From DASPKW01 sp038244055 (GTDB lineage: Bacteria; Planctomycetota; Phycisphaerae; Tepidisphaerales; Tepidisphaeraceae): DNA of 9,040 nt. Shown one piece after another: positions 5,395 through 9,040 of this stretch. Both the position numbers and the translations under genes were made by a program. The notes beneath the pieces were generated by a model. That model saw only the letters and a list, made by a program, of their open reading frames with translations. It made no database searches and was not told where the DNA came from. The stretch is from assembly GCA_038244055.1 (NCBI GenBank), contig JBBRTW010000290.1:1-9040 (forward strand). The letters run 5' to 3'. How positions within the stretch are numbered: position 1 is the stretch's first letter; each line of letters starts with the position of its first letter.

Positions 5395-7983
5395 TCAAAA
5401 CTCGAACACCTGCAACCGATTATTACCCGCGTCCACCGCGATCACGCGATCTTTCCGATCCACCACCACACCCCACGGATACGCCAACCGCCCGGGCTCC
5501 CGGCCGGCGCTGCCCCAGGCCGCGATGCCCTGGCCCGTCTGCCGATCCACCAACTGCACGCGATTGTTCCCGAACTCGCACACCACCAGCCGGCCTTTCG
5601 AATCGATATCCAACCCATACGGGAACCGGAACTCACCCAGGGCCGATCCAATTCTACCCATGTTCCTCACGAAATGCCCGTCCGTTGTCCATACCGAAAT
5701 CCGATGATTGCAGGCATCGGTTACGTACATCATTTCCCCCCCCGCCTCGGGAACCACCAGCATCGATTGCGGCCGGGAAAACTGGCCATCCGCCGCGCCG
5801 AACTGGCCGAACTCCGAAAGGTACTTCAGATTCTGATCGAACACCTGAATCCGGTCGTGATCCCCGAACTCGCTCACGAAGATCCGCCCTTTCGAATCAA
5901 ACGCGATATCCGATGGGTAAATGAACTCCCCCGGCCCGCGTCCTTCCTTCCCGAAATGTTTGATGACCTCGCCCTTCTTCGAAAACACAAGAACGCGCGA
6001 ATAATGCGTATCGGGAACCCACAAATTCCCATCCGAGCCGACACTCATCCCCACCGGCTTGCCCTGCGACCAGTCCGGCATCCGCCAGCCATTCAGGAAT
6101 TTCCCCTCGCGATCCAAATGCTGAATCCGCGCCATGCGGTCGCAGACGTAAAAGCTGTCATCCGATTTGTCGTAGCACAGCGCCCGCGGATAGACCACCT
6201 GCCCCTCGCCCGCGCCCGTCTCCAGCCAGATCGCCTTGGGCTGGTCGCTCTTGTCGCAACCGCCCACGCCCGCCAGCAAAACCGCCGCGAGTATCAACCC
6301 CGCCGTTCCCGCCGTCGAAATCCGCCGCGTCATCGCCAGCAGCGCGAAGACCACCCCCGCCAGCACCATCACCGTCGCCGCCAATAGAAGCGACCCCTCC
6401 AGCATGTCATCGTTGTGCAGTGTATGAACCCAGCTCATCAACATGGGAATAAACACCTGTGGACGCATCGGATTCAATAACACCGTCGCCGGAACTTCCG
6501 TCATCGACAGCAGCATCACCAGCACACCCGAGGCCGCCACCAGTGGCCACGCCAGGGGAATAATCACCCGCCGAGCCACCGCCGCGCCGCCCGCGCCATC
6601 CATCGCCGCCATCTCCCGCAGCTCGCGCCAGCGCGGGCTCCACGTCCCGCGCGCGGCCCACATCGCCAGCCATCCGAACCGCGCGACATACGCCATCAGT
6701 ACGATCGTCGGCCCCGTATAAACCCAACTGATCCAATCCGACTTCTGATTGTACAGCCGGATCAGGGCGATCGCGAGCATTTGCCCGCCGATCAGAAACG
6801 TCCCCAGCCCCAGCGCCAGAGGCCAGGTCATCCGCCGCACCATCCCGCAGGTCGCCAGAATCGCCGCGATCGCCGCAGCACCGATGCCCACCGACAAGGT
6901 CCCCGTGATCAGCGGTGAAAATGTCCGCCAGATTCGTCCGATATCGAATGGCCGGCTCACCGATCCGATCATCGTCCCGATCGGCAGCGCCAGGGTCATC
7001 GCCAGCACCCCCGCCGCCAGCAATTTGCACTTCCACCCCGCGCGAATGACGGCCGGGATCGGGCCGGCATCGATCCGCTCCCCGCCCGAATCGCGCCGCA
7101 GCAGGCGCGCCACGATGCCGGTGAGCACAAGAATCACCATGAACATCGGCAGCGCCGTCACCAGCGCCGCGGCCGCGTTGCGATGCTGATCGGTGATTTC
7201 GAACGACCCCGACATGCCCGCCTTCACGCCCGCGATCGCGTTGGTCATCGACCCCGCCTGCCCGGTCTCGAAAACCGTCCGCACCTCCGTCGCCACCACG
7301 CTGATCCCCGTCGGCTCGTACACCGCGAATTCCTGCATCGCCAGCACCGCCACCATCGCCATCGCCGCGATCGCCGGGCCGGAGAGTTGCCGGAACATGA
7401 TCCGCCAGTACGCCCCATCCAGCAGCGCCTGCTGCTGCAAATCCATATCCAGCCGCCGCCACGACAACCCAATCACGCCCGCCGGGATCGGCCAGAGCCA
7501 GCCCGCCAGAGTCCACACGCACCGCGCCACATCCCCCAAACTCCCCGGCATCGGATAGACCCCATGAATAAAATGGCCCGCCACGCGCAGCACCTGCATC
7601 CACCCATACGCATAAACGATCGATGGCAGCAGCAGTGCCGCCGGCAGCAGGAACATCAGCAGCCCCGAAAACCATCCCCGCCCCCGCCCGATCACCCCCG
7701 CCACCGGCAGCGCCAGCAAAGTCGCCAATAGCGCCGCCGCGCCGTTGTAGGCCAGCGTCCGCGCCAGCAGCTTCAAATGAAAACTCACTGGATGAATCGC
7801 CCGCCAAGCCCCCGGCTCGCTCAAGAGCGAAACGACCATCCACCCCACCGGCAGCGCGCAGCACGCGGCAAAAATTCCCCACACCACCCCGCGCGAAATC
7901 CACGCCCAGTTAGCCGCTCCGCTTGCGGAGCGCGTCGAGCGACCCTCCCCATCAAGTCCCGTATCGCCTGCACGCGCGTCCAC
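5395..7983 (-). CDS. Two-domain ABC transporter permease (FbpB type) fused to a lipoprotein-like six-bladed NHL propeller
   Basis: From a GTG at 7983 the product is 862 residues. Residues about 26-550 form a complete double permease of the iron/thiamine importer type: twelve hydrophobic segments and two EAA-like loops, a weak one at 183-203 (ALLDGAYWRIMFRQLSGP) and a good one at 456-477 (REMAAMDGAGGAAVARRVII). Residues 551-576 (MTRRISTAGTAG, LILAAVLLAGVGG, then C576) look like a complete lipoprotein signal. Residues 598-862 contain six NHL repeats ending exactly at the C-terminus, probably a periplasmic six-bladed propeller. The GTG lies one base after the binding-protein stop, with GGGGAGGG six bases upstream. 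A longer frame opens at an ATG at 8052, but it overlaps the upstream gene by 68 nt and adds only Arg-rich sequence. No ATPase gene is in the window. Natural fusion, polyprotein, or loss of a boundary between two genes are all possible. Confidence 0.88.
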   Translation of the reverse strand: MDARAGDTGLDGEGRSTRSASGAANWAWISRGVVWGIFAACCALPVGWMVVSLLSEPGAWRAIHPVSFHLKLLARTLAYNGAAALLATLLALPVAGVIGRGRGWFSGLLMFLLPAALLLPSIVYAYGWMQVLRVAGHFIHGVYPMPGSLGDVARCVWTLAGWLWPIPAGVIGLSWRRLDMDLQQQALLDGAYWRIMFRQLSGPAIAAMAMVAVLAMQEFAVYEPTGISVVATEVRTVFETGQAGSMTNAIAGVKAGMSGSFEITDQHRNAAAALVTALPMFMVILVLTGIVARLLRRDSGGERIDAGPIPAVIRAGWKCKLLAAGVLAMTLALPIGTMIGSVSRPFDIGRIWRTFSPLITGTLSVGIGAAAIAAILATCGMVRRMTWPLALGLGTFLIGGQMLAIALIRLYNQKSDWISWVYTGPTIVLMAYVARFGWLAMWAARGTWSPRWRELREMAAMDGAGGAAVARRVIIPLAWPLVAASGVLVMLLSMTEVPATVLLNPMRPQVFIPMLMSWVHTLHNDDMLEGSLLLAATVMVLAGVVFALLAMTRRISTAGTAGLILAAVLLAGVGGCDKSDQPKAIWLETGAGEGQVVYPRALCYDKSDDSFYVCDRMARIQHLDREGKFLNGWRMPDWSQGKPVGMSVGSDGNLWVPDTHYSRVLVFSKKGEVIKHFGKEGRGPGEFIYPSDIAFDSKGRIFVSEFGDHDRIQVFDQNLKYLSEFGQFGAADGQFSRPQSMLVVPEAGGEMMYVTDACNHRISVWTTDGHFVRNMGRIGSALGEFRFPYGLDIDSKGRLVVCEFGNNRVQLVDRQTGQGIAAWGSAGREPGRLAYPWGVVVDRKDRVIAVDAGNNRLQVFEF
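6256..6333 (-). other. Internal lipoprotein signal (possible second start and Lsp cleavage site) in the permease-NHL fusion
   Basis: The in-frame ATG at 6333-6331 opens MTRRISTAGTAG, a positive n-region, followed by the hydrophobic LILAAVLLAGV and lipobox VGGC, with Cys encoded at 6258-6256 and Asp next. Taken alone this would be called a normal lipoprotein signal peptide. No good Shine-Dalgarno sequence precedes this ATG. If it works as a membrane segment inside the fusion, it would be the thirteenth and would place the NHL domain outside the cytoplasm. Cleavage by signal peptidase II would then release it as a separate lipoprotein. Confidence 0.55.
7915..7932. repeat. Perfect palindrome inside the 5' end of the permease gene
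   Basis: CGCTCCGCTTGCGGAGCG is a 7-bp stem with a CTTG loop (or 8 bp with a 2-nt turn). It lies about 17 codons after the GTG start, in a polar stretch (RSTRSASGAANW) before the first membrane segment. It looks like an intergenic palindrome taken into the reading frame. Confidence 0.6.
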
Positions 7984-7984
7984 C

Positions 7985-8998
7985 CTATTCCCTCCCCTCA
8001 AGAATCTTCCGCGCTGTCTGCACGGCGCTGGGCATGATTTTCCCCGCCGCAATGTAATCGATCTCCATCAACAAGGGCATCTCCGGAGGCAACGGCTGAC
8101 TCGTCGACAATCCCGGCCGAACGCTCCGAACCGCGAAATTCGCCGCCTTCAATTTCCCCTCGACCTCCGCCGACAAGAGATAATCGATGAGCTGTTTCGC
8201 CTCCGCATCGTGCTTCGCCCCCGCCACCAAACCCACCGTCGTCGGTATCGCCAATGGCCCGTCATTTCCCATCGCGGCCGGCACTGCCTTTATCTTGTCC
8301 GCCCCCACCTCGCGAATCATCGAATCGACATCGTCATTGTCCGTCAGCCCCACGCTCATATTCCCCAGCCCTATCTGCTTGACCACTTCCGAATTCCCCC
8401 CGAGCAGTTTTACCTCATTTGCCATGAGCCCCTTCAAGTACGCCTCGTACTTCTCCTGCCCCCATTTGAGCCGCATCACCGCCAGATGCCCCGCCGTCGT
8501 TCCCAGCGCCGGAAACGCCATGCACACCTTCCCCTTGAACTTCGGATCGATCAGATCCTCCACATTCGCCGCGCCCGAAACTCCGGGGCTCATCGCGATC
8601 ATCCGCATCCGCAGCCCATTCGACGCCCACCGATTCTTCGGATCGCGAAACTGCGGCATCACCTCTTTGGCCACCGGCGATTCGTACGCCCCCAGCACGC
8701 CCTCCTCCGCGAGACTGATCGTGTGAAACGGCTCGTTATTCCAGAACACATCGCACTGCGGGTTGGCCTTCTCCGCCCGCAGCGACTGCACCAGCCCGGC
8801 CGTTTTCGAAGCCTCCGTATCCGTCTTGAGCCGCACCTTGATCCCCGTCCGCTTCTCGAACTCCTGCACGATCGGCCGCGCGACCGGCTCATCGACGGAG
8901 GTATAAAGCACGACCTCCTTCTGCCCGCCGCTGCCGCTCTTATCGCACGAGAGCCCCGCTAAGAAGATCAACCCGATGACTGTAATTCGTTGCATCAT
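7985..8998 (-). CDS. Iron(III)/FbpA-like ABC transporter substrate-binding lipoprotein
   Basis: The 337-residue protein starts MMQRITVIGLIFLAGLSC, a short lipoprotein signal with Cys18 (lipobox GLSC, slightly atypical), then a Ser/Gly linker. The mature part begins VVLYTSVDEPVARPIVQEFEKRTGI (29-53), the typical opening of class II periplasmic iron-type binding proteins. It continues with a DVFWNNEPFHTISLAEEGVL block (83-102), DLIDPKFKGKVCMAFPALGTTAGH (148-171), and a GPLAIPTTVGLVAGAKH block (247-263) near the lobe crossover. It would capture a solute outside the cytoplasmic membrane and hand it to the permease encoded next. Classical FbpA binds iron with an adjacent Tyr-Tyr pair; none exists in this sequence, so iron is not assured as substrate. 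Asp follows the lipid Cys. The ATG at 8998 lacks a clear Shine-Dalgarno sequence; ATG 8995 is an alternative. Confidence 0.9.
   Translation of the reverse strand: MMQRITVIGLIFLAGLSCDKSGSGGQKEVVLYTSVDEPVARPIVQEFEKRTGIKVRLKTDTEASKTAGLVQSLRAEKANPQCDVFWNNEPFHTISLAEEGVLGAYESPVAKEVMPQFRDPKNRWASNGLRMRMIAMSPGVSGAANVEDLIDPKFKGKVCMAFPALGTTAGHLAVMRLKWGQEKYEAYLKGLMANEVKLLGGNSEVVKQIGLGNMSVGLTDNDDVDSMIREVGADKIKAVPAAMGNDGPLAIPTTVGLVAGAKHDAEAKQLIDYLLSAEVEGKLKAANFAVRSVRPGLSTSQPLPPEMPLLMEIDYIAAGKIMPSAVQTARKILEGRE
7990..7999 (-). promoter_or_regulatory. Ribosome binding site deciding the GTG start of the permease-NHL gene
   Basis: The minus strand reads GAGGGGAGGGAATAGGGTG. The purine run contains GGAGG seven bases before the GTG at 7983 and overlaps the last codons and stop of the binding-protein gene. 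This is the strongest Shine-Dalgarno sequence in the window and argues for GTG 7983 rather than ATG 8052. Confidence 0.65.
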
Positions 8999-9002
8999 AT
9001 GG

Positions 9003-9040
9003 ACTCGGGAGAGGTCTTACTCCCTCTCCTGTACTCGGGA
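9003..9040 (+). repeat. Palindromic/G-quadruplex repeat, copy 4 (cut by the window) with a partial duplicate
   Basis: From 9019 to the window end, 22 nt match the repeat start seen at 5244-5265. In front of it, 9003-9014 (ACTCGGGAGAGG) is an extra copy of the repeat's middle. The two can pair: GGAGAGG at 9008-9014 with CCTCTCC at 9023-9029 around an 8-nt loop. This pair lies a few bases before the start of the binding-protein gene, where no ribosome binding site is evident. Confidence 0.7.

Noticed and set aside
5275..6387. Plus-strand open frame of 370 codons across the NHL region
   Set aside because: It is a low-complexity antisense frame with no domain, opposite six well-formed NHL repeats.
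6407..7903. Minus-strand open frame of 498 codons overlapping the permease
   Set aside because: It is a Gly/Ala/Asp/Arg-rich shift-frame product with no membrane helices; the overlapping frame encodes a full permease.
7985..8052. ATG at 8052 as the start of the permease-NHL gene
   Set aside because: It would overlap the binding-protein gene by 68 nt and add Arg-rich residues. GTG 7983 has a strong Shine-Dalgarno sequence and normal spacing after the stop.

Overview
The window is GC-rich DNA with every recognisable gene on the minus strand, so transcription runs from high to low coordinates. Large multi-domain membrane proteins, a planctomycete-style von Willebrand/glutamine-amidotransferase-like protein beside a MoxR ATPase, and intergenic palindromes suggest a member of the Planctomycetota, perhaps Phycisphaerae. 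That assignment is an inference from gene type and composition; there is no rRNA or other marker to confirm it.

In transcription order the layout is: (1) a solute-binding lipoprotein of the iron(III)/FbpA-like type (8998-7985); (2) a two-domain FbpB-type ABC permease fused in frame to a lipoprotein-like six-bladed NHL propeller (7983-5395), its GTG start one base after the previous stop; (3) a 167-nt gap holding two different dispersed repeats; (4) a 1101-residue membrane protein with two VWA-like regions and a GATase-like domain (5227-1922); (5) a 217-nt gap with an inverted pair of the same palindromic repeat; (6) a MoxR AAA+ ATPase (1704-661); (7) a HicB-like small protein without a visible HicA partner (624-358); (8) the first 118 residues of a polytopic membrane protein that leaves the window (356-1).

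Two functional modules are suggested. The first is an ABC importer: binding protein plus permease are present, while the ATPase is not in the window and may lie upstream of 9040 or elsewhere. Its permease carries a C-terminal NHL domain that looks like a separate lipoprotein (signal segment, lipobox, Asp at +2) caught in the same reading frame. The second is a MoxR-VWA pair, in which a cytosolic AAA+ ATPase would act on or through the membrane-anchored VWA protein, followed by two small genes that look translationally linked.

The most unusual feature is the permease-NHL fusion with an intact internal lipoprotein signal, a possible polyprotein. Next is a 36-40-nt repeat with three full copies and one truncated copy. 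It combines a hairpin with a canonical G-quadruplex motif, and two copies face each other between the VWA gene and moxR. A second, unrelated 31-nt repeat lies directly after two different stop codons. No tRNA, rRNA, CRISPR array, transposase or convincing intrinsic terminator was seen.
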